Of a stretch of DNA of 41,637 bases, positions 26,301 through 33,950 are shown piece after piece. The number at the start of each line of letters is the position of its first letter. Position 1 is the stretch's first letter. This DNA is from Tychonema sp. LEGE 06208 (GTDB lineage Bacteria > Cyanobacteriota > Cyanobacteriia > Cyanobacteriales > Microcoleaceae): contig NZ_JADEWT010000053.1 of NCBI RefSeq assembly GCF_015207505.1, forward strand, positions 1 through 41,637, given 5' to 3'. Below the pieces are notes generated by a model, which was not told the origin of the DNA, did no database searches, and saw only the letters and a list, made by a program, of their open reading frames with translations. The translations under genes and the position numbers were made by a program.

Positions 26301-26975
26301 TACAGCAACCTGGAAATCGGCACTATTTCCGAACATTTTTCCAGTGCAGAAATTTTGCGTCAAAAGCCTGCTATTCAACAGGCTTTTTCCCAAAAAACAG
26401 GGCAGTTGCAGCAGAAAAAATGTGCTCACTTTGCTTGTTTGAGTGTGCTAAATTTGGCGGAATCGATGAAATCTGCTGTGTTGTTGAGGAATGATTCTCT
26501 GAGTTTGGAAGAAATTTTTAATTTGGATTTTCGGCAATACTTTTTAGTGACTTTATCGGCTTGCGAAATTGCCGGCGGTTTCCCTAGCGCCGGTGAAGAT
26601 TTTGTCGGTTTGTCGGCGGGTTTGTTGTATGCTGGTACGTCTAGTGCGGTCAGCAGTCTGTGGAGAGTGAACGATATTTCGATGCTGCTGCTGACAAGCA
26701 AGTTTTATGAAAATCTGGGGCGGTTTCCTCGGTTGCAGGTGGGGGATGTGGCGATGGCGCTGATTGACGCTCAAAGGTGGCTGCGAGATTTGACTAGCGA
26801 GGAATTGGAGGTGTTGCTGGCGGATTTTCAACCTCAAATTTCGCAAACGTTCGATCGGCTTTCTCAAAGTTCTCGCCTGATTGCAGAGGCATCTTTGCAG
26901 CAAATTCGCAACCGCAAACCCTGTCCTTTTGCTAATCCCTATCACTGGGCTGCTTTTACGGCTGCTGGAGTTTAG
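23361..26975 (+). CDS. TPR-repeat CHAT-domain protein with degenerate catalytic site
   Basis: A 1204-aa protein. Residues of about 180-600 hold eight tandem 50-51-residue repeats of the form WA..QNNLG.AY..R..G..A.NLE.AIACYQNAL.VY, a tetratricopeptide-type array for protein binding. A helical middle (about 600-760) precedes a C-terminal CHAT (caspase-HetF-associated) domain with IFVPHRFLHALPLHALPL, the Cys motif TLSACEIAGGFPSAGEDF and GTSSAVSSLWRVND. The usual HFACHG histidine motif reads HFACLS (Leu at about residue 1027), so protease activity is doubtful although Cys 1068 remains. A Gly/Ser-rich insert (about 890-930) interrupts the domain. The ATG at 23361 is preferred over a TTG at 23337; an ATG at 23388 is also possible. 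Confidence 0.88.
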   Translation: MVNSSAECTMDEQRRKTDVNMLQALLENPVDSGIDLILKTNSKSIDFGFVQTLYLEVPALTPDSLLKAAKFFQRAIAPLESANGNPQTGVAYLIFLAEALQAVAGSSDSHHLYSLLRNNLDKLDHNFAELLRCWALLVLPAANQSETRRMAALIGNLSNKIGRFPLGTKANNLEIEIAGYETVAKVFTRKDFPQEWAAMQNNLGNAYSDRPKGDKAQNIELAIACFVNALEVQTPEEYPSQWATLQNNLGSAYSDRLRGDPAENLEQAIACYQNALKVRTREAFGVDWASTQNNLGRAYTRRLQGSKAQNLELAVACYHNALQVYNRKVFPRRWATTQNNLANAYCEQLRGNRAENLEYAVTCYQRALQVRTKEAFPQQWATTQKNLGRVFIDRAKGDPVENLEMAISCFQNALQVYTRIKFPELWASIQTYLGRIYTMRVKGDKAENIEIAIACYQNALLFCNRPKTPERWAMLCTNLGRAFSQHLKGEKNRNLKSAIACYQNAARVYTKQAAPERWAMLQIDLGRAFAKLTEADNLSHLDRAIGCYLAACQVYTRETYPHHWLQIVFYLGQAYRVRGELLRACSVFAAAVDTVELLRPEAGVDAVDLGDRIGTAKVKLASISTGLYKGLVQVCLELGNTQPAYRAKALEYAERHKNRNLVELLLKCDLTPKGDFSAEVLGSLKSLQLEIARAQRHEEQSEAESSATLISEGDSSSLNSGSLLPSSDFINLNQLWRQFDGLIARSVQANDPFFSLAHKVEPIAFEQIRQLLPDANSAAVVWASFEDLLVAFVVVADVQYPAVHLCSPENALAVESWAREYLSAYSEQKGRWINHLPARLKRLAALLEIDRLVALIPQNCDRLIFVPHRFLHALPLHALPLGVTEGLEEGGGIFKSGWNSSSSFEGEAHSSSDVFARSSTFGDVSEAAGYLIDRFAGGIRYAPSCELLRLRQSARGAAIGRYRPRLQHLLAVPTFTKSSLYSNLEIGTISEHFSSAEILRQKPAIQQAFSQKTGQLQQKKCAHFACLSVLNLAESMKSAVLLRNDSLSLEEIFNLDFRQYFLVTLSACEIAGGFPSAGEDFVGLSAGLLYAGTSSAVSSLWRVNDISMLLLTSKFYENLGRFPRLQVGDVAMALIDAQRWLRDLTSEELEVLLADFQPQISQTFDRLSQSSRLIAEASLQQIRNRKPCPFANPYHWAAFTAAGV

Positions 26976-26977
26976 TC

Positions 26978-27108
26978 AGTTGTGAGTTGGCAGTTGGTAG
27001 TTGGTAGTTGGCAGTTGTTAGTGGTTAGTTGTTAGTTGTTAGTTGTTAATTGGCAGTTGTTAGTTGGCAGTTGTTAGTTGTTAGTTGTTAGTTGGCAGTT
27101 GTTAGTTG
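26978..27108. repeat. STRR heptamer array (GTTAGTT / GTTGGCA)
   Basis: About eighteen 7-bp units with the wordings AGTTGTT, AGTTGGC and AGTTGGT run from the TPR-CHAT stop codon to the left end of the MITE-like element at 27109. There are no spacers, so it is not a CRISPR. Confidence 0.85.
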
Positions 27109-27219
27109 TTATATCAAATCCGGTAGCATCGGAATGATTCAGATATATATTCTCGGACTCTGTGTACTCTGTGTTCTAGCGCCGGTTAAATCATTCCGAT
27201 GCAAGCGGAAACGATATTA
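27109..27219. mobile_element. MITE-like element, copy 2, with about 31-bp terminal inverted repeats
   Basis: The left end 27109-27139 and right end 27189-27219 are inverted copies. The innermost 14 bases (GCATCGGAATGATT) are perfect and the outer bases partly diverged. The core, CAGATATATATTCTCGGACT onward to GCCGGTTAAATCA, matches the element at 19881 almost exactly. It is 111 bp long, non-coding, and sits inside an STRR array. Confidence 0.7.
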
Positions 27220-27302
27220 GTTGTTAGTTGTTAGTTGTTAGTTGGTAGGGGCGGTGGATGGTGCGTGCGGGCCCTCAGTTGTTAGTTGGCCCGAAAGCAT
27301 TA

Positions 27303-27403
27303 GTCAACAGTCAACAGTCAACAGTCAACAGTCAACAGTTAACAGTTAACAGTCAACAGTTAACAGTCAACAGTTATTAGTGAACAGTCAACAGTTAACA
27401 GTC
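27303..27403. repeat. STRR heptamer array (AACAGTC / AACAGTT)
   Basis: About fourteen 7-bp units of CAACAGT and TAACAGT, the same unit as in the copy inside the element at 19881. It lies upstream of the gltX stop codon (convergent side). With the arrays before it, the whole 26976-27480 gap is repeat DNA. Confidence 0.85.
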
Positions 27404-27480
27404 ATGAAAAAATCCGACACTAACAACTCATAAAAAGTTGTCAATGTCGGGCACAAATTCAACAAATTACCAGCAAAAGT

Positions 27481-29703
27481 TTAGGACTTTTTGCCAAAAA
27501 TTTGTTCTTTCAAAGCTTGAATTTCTTGACCTAATTGTTGGCGGTTGGAAGAGCGCAACAAATAGCGGTAGACAAACCATGCGGTGTATCCGATACCGAT
27601 TAGCTCAAATGTGGGTGCTAGCAGGGGGATGTCATTGAGTTCGTCTACTATGCCCAAAAGCACTTTCAAAGAAACAATCGAGGCTAAAATTACACCGACA
27701 ACTGTCAGGGGGCTTTTGTACTGCTCGTAAAAGCTACCGATGTAAGCGGGAAACTCCGACAAAATTGAGATAATTTGTTCTTTGATCTGCTGGGTCTGAC
27801 TTGGCGGTTCTTCGGTAATTATGACTTGTGTGGTACCGCTCGAACTGTCTGCTTCATTTTCAGCAGGAATTTCGGTGATGATAATTGTTTTTTCTGGTTC
27901 GTTTGATGAAGTCATTTCTCCACTCGCAATAGTTTTTTGCTGGTTGGCGGCAGGTATTTCAACTGCTGCTGCGACTGTTTCAAGAGCCGGTATTTCGACT
28001 GCTGCAACCTCCCCGTCGGTTGGTTCTAGAGCCGACACTTCGCCTGTTTCTGAAGTCGGTATTTCGACTGCTGTAACTTCTGCCGCCACTGCTTCAGGAG
28101 CCGATATTTCGACTGCTGAAACCTCTGGTGCTGAAGTCGGTATTTCGGCTGGTGAAACTTCCGCTGCTGGGTGTTGTGCGACAGAAGTTTCGGCGACTGT
28201 TTCTGCGTTTGGTTGTTCTGGGGTAGGAGTTTCGGCCGCGACACCAACAGCGGGCAAATTCAAGTTGCTAATGGCCTCAAGCAAGCGGGTTTTCGCTGTC
28301 CCGCGCTGGTGAAGGATTACCCAAGATTCTATCAGGTCGGGGCCGTGCATTGCACCTGTCAGAGCGGCTCTGAGCGATCGCATAATTAGCCCTTTGTTCA
28401 GATTTTTCTCTTTACTGAGCTTTTTAGTGATTTTCTGAGCTTCGGCTGACTGCAGGGTGGCATGACTTTCCAGAACTTCTAGAACTGCTTGTAAAGCCTC
28501 TGCAGCCCCTGGCTGCTGCAACTGTGCGAGTGCTTCTTCTTCGTATTCCACAGTGGGAGAGAAGAACAACTTGCACATATCGACAGCATCGGTTAAGCGA
28601 ACGAGACTAGGGCCGATTAAAGCAGCTATTTGTTCGAGCCAGGGGCGGTCTGCCTCGGTGTCAAACTCATAACCGGCTTTCTGCCAATAAGGTATCAGCA
28701 AATCTGTCAATTGCGGTACTGGCATTTTGTGGAGATATTGACTGTTGAGCCAGTTGAGTTTGTCCCAGTCAAATTTTGCACCAGCTTTGTTGACTCGATA
28801 GAATGTAAATAATTCTGCAGCTTCGGACAGTGTAAATATTTCCTGCGTTGAATCCGGCGGAGTCCAACCGAGCAAAGTCATGTAATTGACTAAAGCTTCG
28901 GGGAGGTAGCCCATATCTTTGAAGTCAGAAATCGAGGTTACGCCGTCGCGTTTAGAAAGCTTTTGCCCTTGGGAGTTTAAAATCAGCGGCGTGTGGGCAA
29001 ATTCTGGGATTGTCGCGCCCAAAGCTTCGTAGAGCAATATTTGTTTGGGAGTATTGCCGATGTGATCTTCGCCGCGGATGACGTGGGTGATGGCCATGTC
29101 GATGTCATCGACAACTACGGCGAGGTTGTAGAGTGGTTGGCCGATGACGCCGCCGCTGGATGCTCTGGCAATTACCATGTCGCCGCCGAGGTCGCTACCT
29201 TTCCAGGTTACGGTGTCGCGCACCATGTCGTTCCAAGAAATTGTGCGATCGTCGTCAATGATAAACCGAACCACAGCTTGTCGCCCTTCGCCTTCAAAAG
29301 CTGCGCGCTCTTTGCTTGTCAAGTTGCGGTGGCGGTTGTCGTAGCGGGGGGCTTGTTTGTTGGCTTTTTGTGCTTCCCGCATTTCGTCGAGTTCTTCCGA
29401 CGTGGTGTAGCAGCGGTAGGCGAGTCCATTGTCTAGAAGGGTTTGGACTGCTTGGCGGTATATTTCCAGACGCTCGGACTGAAAACTCGGGCCTTCGTCC
29501 CAGTTCATCCCCAGCCATGTGAGTCCTTCGAGGATGTTATCGGTGTATTCGCTTTTAGAGCGTTCGACATCTGTGTCTTCTACCCGCAGGATGAATTGGC
29601 CACCTTGGTTGCGGGCAAACAGCCAGTTAAATACGGCGGTTCTGGCGGTACCGATGTGGAGGTTTCCGGTGGGACTGGGGGCTAGACGGACTCTGACATT
29701 CAT
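27481..29703 (-). CDS. gltX: Glutamyl-tRNA synthetase with C-terminal CAAD membrane domain
   Basis: Charges tRNA-Glu, feeding both translation and tetrapyrrole synthesis. The N-terminal about 480 residues are a complete class I GluRS: HIGH motif in [37 protein letters not shown], and KMSKS-type KLSKRDG. An acidic Ala/Val/Glu/Pro-rich linker (about 487-635) with degenerate repeats of AAVEIP follows. After it comes a roughly 100-residue domain ([55 protein letters not shown]) with two membrane helices. This is the CAAD appendix described for cyanobacterial aminoacyl-tRNA synthetases, which anchors the enzyme to thylakoid membranes. The total of 740 aa far exceeds ordinary GluRS. ATG at 29703. 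Confidence 0.96.
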   Translation of the reverse strand: MNVRVRLAPSPTGNLHIGTARTAVFNWLFARNQGGQFILRVEDTDVERSKSEYTDNILEGLTWLGMNWDEGPSFQSERLEIYRQAVQTLLDNGLAYRCYTTSEELDEMREAQKANKQAPRYDNRHRNLTSKERAAFEGEGRQAVVRFIIDDDRTISWNDMVRDTVTWKGSDLGGDMVIARASSGGVIGQPLYNLAVVVDDIDMAITHVIRGEDHIGNTPKQILLYEALGATIPEFAHTPLILNSQGQKLSKRDGVTSISDFKDMGYLPEALVNYMTLLGWTPPDSTQEIFTLSEAAELFTFYRVNKAGAKFDWDKLNWLNSQYLHKMPVPQLTDLLIPYWQKAGYEFDTEADRPWLEQIAALIGPSLVRLTDAVDMCKLFFSPTVEYEEEALAQLQQPGAAEALQAVLEVLESHATLQSAEAQKITKKLSKEKNLNKGLIMRSLRAALTGAMHGPDLIESWVILHQRGTAKTRLLEAISNLNLPAVGVAAETPTPEQPNAETVAETSVAQHPAAEVSPAEIPTSAPEVSAVEISAPEAVAAEVTAVEIPTSETGEVSALEPTDGEVAAVEIPALETVAAAVEIPAANQQKTIASGEMTSSNEPEKTIIITEIPAENEADSSSGTTQVIITEEPPSQTQQIKEQIISILSEFPAYIGSFYEQYKSPLTVVGVILASIVSLKVLLGIVDELNDIPLLAPTFELIGIGYTAWFVYRYLLRSSNRQQLGQEIQALKEQIFGKKS

Positions 29704-30012
29704 GTATATTTTTGCTTTTAGATTGGGGTTGATTTGCTGGTTGGGGGAATCGCGGATGTTTCAGACTTTAAAATTTTATTATATTTTGTTGCCGAATTAA
29801 CAGTTGTGCTTGGCAGGTGCTTGGCCTGGAATTGTTTGATATTTGATTGTTGGGCAACTGGGCAAAGGGCATCTTGATGATATTAGCATTGCGGGCGGCC
29901 AAGACTGAATTCACCTTTGGGACTATTTTCAAAGCACAAATAACTGTCGTAGGACTACCAAATAATTCTTGTAGAATGTTTGTGTGCGATCGCTCTTAAA
30001 ACATATTTCCCT
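29704..30012. other. Gene-free divergent region, nothing clear
   Basis: 309 bp between gltX and the DCC-family gene, which point away from each other. It must contain both promoters, but I see no convincing -35/-10 pair; TAGAAT at 29972-29977 lacks a matching -35. No RNA gene or repeat is recognised. Confidence 0.35.
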
Positions 30013-30495
30013 ATGTCTGCTGCTAAAACCGAGTTTTCCGAATCTGTTGAGGTTAAGCCCTCTTGGCAAATCGAGTTGCTGTACGACGCTGAATGCCCGC
30101 TGTGCGTGCGAGAGGTGAATTTTTTGAAGAAACGGGATGCAGGGCGAGGTTTGGTGTCGTTTGTGGATATCGCGGAGGATGGCTATAACCCGGAAGCCCA
30201 CGGCGGAGTTGACTACGAAACGGCGATGGGGCGGATTCACGCGGTGTTACCCGACGGTACGACGGTTAAAAATGTGGAGGTTTTTCGCCGTATTTATGAG
30301 ATTTTGGGAATGGGATGGATTTATGCTGTTACTAAGTTGCCGGTGATTGGGGCGATCGCTAATTGGCTGTACGGAATTTGGGCAGATTGGCGGCTGAGGT
30401 TGACCCGAAGGCAGGATTTAGCAAGTATTATGAGCGATCGAACTGCGCGGATCGAGTGCGAAGTTCAAGGCCGCTGCCAACCAAACTCGAAATGA
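30013..30495 (+). CDS. DCC-family thiol-disulfide oxidoreductase-like protein (DUF393)
   Basis: A 160-aa protein with the DUF393 signature: IELLYDAECPLCVREVNFLK, holding the paired cysteines of the family's CxxC (CPLC), then LVSFVDIAEDGYNPEAHGG, AMGRIHAVLPDGTTVKNVEV and a Trp-rich C-terminal segment (GIWADWRLRLTRR). Members are predicted thioredoxin-like redox proteins; the substrate is unknown. The ATG at 30013 (MSAAKTEF) is chosen over 29980 because the upstream residues are not family-like. A small membrane protein gene follows 98 bp downstream on the same strand. Confidence 0.85.
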   Translation: MSAAKTEFSESVEVKPSWQIELLYDAECPLCVREVNFLKKRDAGRGLVSFVDIAEDGYNPEAHGGVDYETAMGRIHAVLPDGTTVKNVEVFRRIYEILGMGWIYAVTKLPVIGAIANWLYGIWADWRLRLTRRQDLASIMSDRTARIECEVQGRCQPNSK

Positions 30496-30593
30496 GTCAT
30501 ATTGAGTAAGTGCGATCGACGGATTTGCAGATTTCAGCAGGAACCAACTGCAACTAACATTAAAGATTGATTGATCGAAAGCAGGTAAAAACA

Positions 30594-30809
30594 ATGCAAG
30601 ATGCAGGATATACAGTCTTCATGGGCTTCGGCGGCCTCTGGGTAGTCATGGGAATTATCGCTGTGATTGTCCTGTTCAAATCGGACGGTCAAAAGTTGAG
30701 GTTTGGCAAATGGGGATTGTTGGTTGCTATTCCGATTCTAGTGCCGATCGTCCTAGTGTTACTCTATCAAATAGCCAGACCTTCGATGCTCCAACACCTG
30801 ATAAACTAG
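30594..30809 (+). CDS. Small two-helix membrane protein, 71 aa
   Basis: Two strongly hydrophobic segments (MGFGGLWVVMGIIAVIVLF and WGLLVAIPILVPIVLVLL) are joined by a short charged loop (KSDGQKLRFGK), so it should sit in a membrane as a hairpin. The ATG at 30594 has AGCAGGT upstream and removes nine unlikely residues of the longer frame. No family recognised. It is the last gene before the DISARM-like locus and is probably part of the stable flank rather than the system. Confidence 0.65.
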   Translation: MQDAGYTVFMGFGGLWVVMGIIAVIVLFKSDGQKLRFGKWGLLVAIPILVPIVLVLLYQIARPSMLQHLIN

Positions 30810-30846
30810 CTCGGGAAAAATTCGATCGCCAGCAGCAGAAGTTTTT

Positions 30847-30874
30847 TTGCCAGTATTTTCGACTAAACTATACC
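30847..30874 (+). promoter_or_regulatory. Candidate promoter of the DISARM methyltransferase
   Basis: TTGCCA (30847-30852) and TATACC (30869-30874) are separated by 16 bp, 39 bp before the ATG at 30913. This spacing and position fit a sigma70-type promoter with a short leader. Confidence 0.4.
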
Positions 30875-30912
30875 ACGTAGTAATTAGTTTACCTGAAAGA
30901 CTGTCCTGATTG

Positions 30913-32124
30913 ATGCCTAAGCAAACCAAGTCCACAATCAAAGCTCCTACTGTACTCGATCTCTTCTGCGGTGCAGGCGGGATGAGTTTAGGTTTTCAAA
31001 ATGCCGGCTGCGAGATTATCGGAGGTATTGATAAAAATCCCCATGCCATCAGAACTCATCATAAAAACTTCCCTGACTGCCAGCTCAAGCTGGATGCCAA
31101 ACCGATCGAATCCATTACAGATTTAAGTAAACTTGGTTTGCAGCCCGGAGAAGTTGATATTTTAATTGGCGGGCCGCCGTGCCAAGTATTTTCAGTAGTT
31201 GGTAAAGGCAAAATGAGGTCTTTAGGCAAAAATATTGAAAGGGATATTAGAAACTTTTTATACGAAGATTTTATTCGATTCCTTGAATATTATAAACCGT
31301 ACTTTTTTGTAATTGAAAATGTTAATTATCTCAACAGCCACTGGATATTCCCTACTTTGATCCAAGATTTGGAAAATGGACTGCACAAAAAAGATGGCGA
31401 CTATCCAGGCTATGATATTAGCTCAAAAATCTTAGTAGCTTCTGATTACGGCGTGCCTCAAATCCGAAAACGCCTGTTCATCGTCGGGCGGCGCAAGGAT
31501 TTAAATCTAAATTTTGAGTTTCCCGAACCGAATACAGCTTCTCCTATTTCTGTGGGAGAAGCTATTGAAGATTTACCGCAATTAGAGCCTAAATGTCTGT
31601 CCTTAAAAACAAAAAATACGGCACCAAGGCAAGTTGACTCTGCCACAGATTACAAGTGCGGACCACAATCCGAATATCAAAAATTGATGAGAAGCCAATC
31701 TGACACAACAGTAATGAATCATCTTTGTCGCGCTCACAATGACAAAGATTTGTATATATTTAGCATCATGCCTCAAGGAGGAAAATATAAAAATATACCT
31801 GACGATCTTAAACGCTATAGCGATCAAATTTTTGAGGACAAGTACAGACGCTTAGAATCGCATAAACCTTCGTGGACACTAACAGCACATATGCAGAAAG
31901 ACTGTTTAGCTTATATTCATCCAACTCAGACTAGAAGTATTTCTGTCAGAGAAGCTGCAAGACTGCAAAGTTTCCCAGATTTTTTTGTATTTGACGCACC
32001 TATGACTAGAATGTTTGAGTTAGTTGGTAATTCTGTGCCGCCTCTTTTAGCTGAGGCGATAGCCAAACCTATTGTCGAGCAAGTACAATCCTACTATGCA
32101 AGTATGCGAGATTTTTTACGGTAA
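30913..32124 (+). CDS. drmMII: DISARM-type DNA (cytosine-5) methyltransferase
   Basis: A 403-aa C5-cytosine methylase: motif I VLDLFCGAGGMSLGFQNAGC, motif IV GGPPCQVFSVVGKGK with catalytic Cys, motif VI VIENVNYL, motif VIII DYGVPQIRKRLFIVG, motif IX-X SVREAARLQSFPDFFVF and LVGNSVPPLLAEAIA. It differs clearly from the methylase at 5081 outside the motifs. Because it faces a DrmA/DrmB-like pair, I read it as DrmMII, the host-marking enzyme of class 2 DISARM; as an isolated gene it could equally be an orphan methylase. ATG at 30913, one codon after a TTG. Its last nine bases overlap the last nine of drmB on the opposite strand. Confidence 0.85.
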   Translation: MPKQTKSTIKAPTVLDLFCGAGGMSLGFQNAGCEIIGGIDKNPHAIRTHHKNFPDCQLKLDAKPIESITDLSKLGLQPGEVDILIGGPPCQVFSVVGKGKMRSLGKNIERDIRNFLYEDFIRFLEYYKPYFFVIENVNYLNSHWIFPTLIQDLENGLHKKDGDYPGYDISSKILVASDYGVPQIRKRLFIVGRRKDLNLNFEFPEPNTASPISVGEAIEDLPQLEPKCLSLKTKNTAPRQVDSATDYKCGPQSEYQKLMRSQSDTTVMNHLCRAHNDKDLYIFSIMPQGGKYKNIPDDLKRYSDQIFEDKYRRLESHKPSWTLTAHMQKDCLAYIHPTQTRSISVREAARLQSFPDFFVFDAPMTRMFELVGNSVPPLLAEAIAKPIVEQVQSYYASMRDFLR

Positions 32125-33948
32125 ATTGTCTAGTAACAATCCCCTGTCTAGTAAAGTATTTCTGTGTTCGCAGGAAGTTTCAGAAATTAACTGACACGCA
32201 TAGCAAGCAGCACCGTTTACCTTGTCTTCTCCAAATTGTTCTTCAATACAAATCGGGTCATTAGAGCAAGCATCTATATTGCGAAGAGCAGATTTAAGAA
32301 TGCGATCGAAATGGGGAACTAAACCGATTAATCCTCCCAGTGTCCCGTCGCCGCCCGATTGAGCAGTGTAAAGCAGCACACCTCCTGTTGTTTTATTGTT
32401 AACTGTAGAGGTATAAACTCGTTCTCGTATGGCCGCACTAGAGTAGCCAGAATCAACTGAAAGTGCTGTGATTAAACGGTGAGAGAGTGTATGCCACCAC
32501 ACAAAAACAGGATGCAAATACTCTTCTTTAGTTCCTGGCATAGCCTTGATTTTTCGGTAGCCTTCGGGTGCATTATAGGCGCGTCGCCAGCGATTGGGGG
32601 CTTCTCCTTGTAAAGGGAAATGCTCGGAAATTCCTTGAGGTTCGCGGTCTGATACAAAATCGATAAAAATTCCTTCACCAAACAATTCAACTCCAGGATG
32701 CCAAGCAATACGCTCGTTTGGAGGCACGTATTCAACCGGGACAATTTTCGGCTGATTTTTTTCATTGTCTGCATCAATTGGTCGCGTGTAGCCAATTTGT
32801 ACCATTACTACTCGCAATCGGCTTAGCGGTGTTATCCTCAAAATTCGACCTGAATCTAAGTTGAATTGCCTCACATTTTCGATGTAGACTTCAAATTGAT
32901 TCGGCCCTCCTGGTTTATCGGAACGCTGAGGAGGAGCACCGTCACAAGCTGCATTTTGCAAGCTGATAAATTCATCTTTTCTCAGTGTTGCTTCTGTTAT
33001 TTCTTCGGAATTGTTTATTTCGCCTAAAATGTCAGCGATCGCTCCCATAATTTCCGCCTCATCATACTGATTAATAGTTTCAGTAATTGTGGGATCGAGG
33101 CGCTTTCCTTTAACTAAGTTGTTCAAAATCTGTACTAGCTGATTTTTAGAATTTACAGGTACGGCAACAAGAACATCTAAGACAGCACGACTTTGAAGGA
33201 GGCGGTGTAAAGCCGTATCTAATGGAGGAATTGTCAGTGCAGACCTGATTTCAGAAACTCGCAAATTAGCAGCACCGCGTTGAATTATTTTGGCTGGCTT
33301 TCCACATCCAGTACCTTCTTCTGAGCCTCGTTCTATAAATTTACCCCTACATGGAAACTTTCTAGAATAAGCCTTTCCAAAGTTTTGTTTAGCGTCACAA
33401 TTTGGACAGGTAATCTGAATATTTTTGATGGCACCTCCACCGCCTTGCCACTTGTAGAAACTTGAACCAGAACATTTAGCCGTGTGTTTCATGAGCGAGG
33501 CCCAAGGAACTTCATCAACGTGTCCGTGGGAGCAAGCTAAAACAAAGCGAACGGCTTCTTCGCGAGACTTCGCCCATGCGTCTACCCATGTGCGTTTCTT
33601 GGGACAGTCAGGACAATCTATTAAAGACTGATTTTCGTATCTGTAAAGAATGCCGTGATTTGGACACAGAGACCACCTCGGAAAATTATAAGCGTTATAT
33701 ACCACTAAATTTTCTTTGTATCCTAATTCAGCGTTAGATGGTAGCCGAAAGATTTTTTTGTTATTCAACAAAGTTTGTGAAAGCCGCAAGTCTCGAATTT
33801 CATAAATCTCAGGATGACTATTATCAAATAGCCGGGAATGGCTGGGAGAGGCGATCGCAACTGGGCCGTCTGGCGTTTCCAGAATGCTGCCGGGCCCAAA
33901 AGTTGTAATGTACTGTGAAGGCCGCAGAGATTGACCTTTTGATGCCAT
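32116..33948 (-). CDS. drmB: DrmB-like DUF1998 protein of a DISARM-like system
   Basis: A 610-aa protein. The N-terminus LRPSQYITTFGPGSILETPD is the hallmark opening of DrmB / DUF1998 partners. Cys clusters follow: CPNHG...CPDCPKK (about 93-115) and CPNCDAK...CRGKF...CGKPAK (about 178-218), likely zinc-binding. The C-terminal DUF1998 region has LLYTAQSGGDGTLGGLIGL and the Cys-rich end CYACQLISETSCEHRNTLLD. In known DISARM it forms a complex with the DrmA helicase that engages incoming DNA. Start ATG 33948 lies two bases after the drmA stop, and its ribosome site GAGG is formed by the last drmA codons, so the two are translationally coupled. Confidence 0.88.
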   Translation of the reverse strand: MASKGQSLRPSQYITTFGPGSILETPDGPVAIASPSHSRLFDNSHPEIYEIRDLRLSQTLLNNKKIFRLPSNAELGYKENLVVYNAYNFPRWSLCPNHGILYRYENQSLIDCPDCPKKRTWVDAWAKSREEAVRFVLACSHGHVDEVPWASLMKHTAKCSGSSFYKWQGGGGAIKNIQITCPNCDAKQNFGKAYSRKFPCRGKFIERGSEEGTGCGKPAKIIQRGAANLRVSEIRSALTIPPLDTALHRLLQSRAVLDVLVAVPVNSKNQLVQILNNLVKGKRLDPTITETINQYDEAEIMGAIADILGEINNSEEITEATLRKDEFISLQNAACDGAPPQRSDKPGGPNQFEVYIENVRQFNLDSGRILRITPLSRLRVVMVQIGYTRPIDADNEKNQPKIVPVEYVPPNERIAWHPGVELFGEGIFIDFVSDREPQGISEHFPLQGEAPNRWRRAYNAPEGYRKIKAMPGTKEEYLHPVFVWWHTLSHRLITALSVDSGYSSAAIRERVYTSTVNNKTTGGVLLYTAQSGGDGTLGGLIGLVPHFDRILKSALRNIDACSNDPICIEEQFGEDKVNGAACYACQLISETSCEHRNTLLDRGLLLDNLP

Positions 33949-33950
33949 AA

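Noticed and set aside
30800..30912. Search for a second copy of the tRNA-Asp 3' end as an attachment site left of the DISARM-like locus
   Set aside because: No match to the T-arm or acceptor sequence was found, and no integrase gene is present, so an att pair is not claimed.
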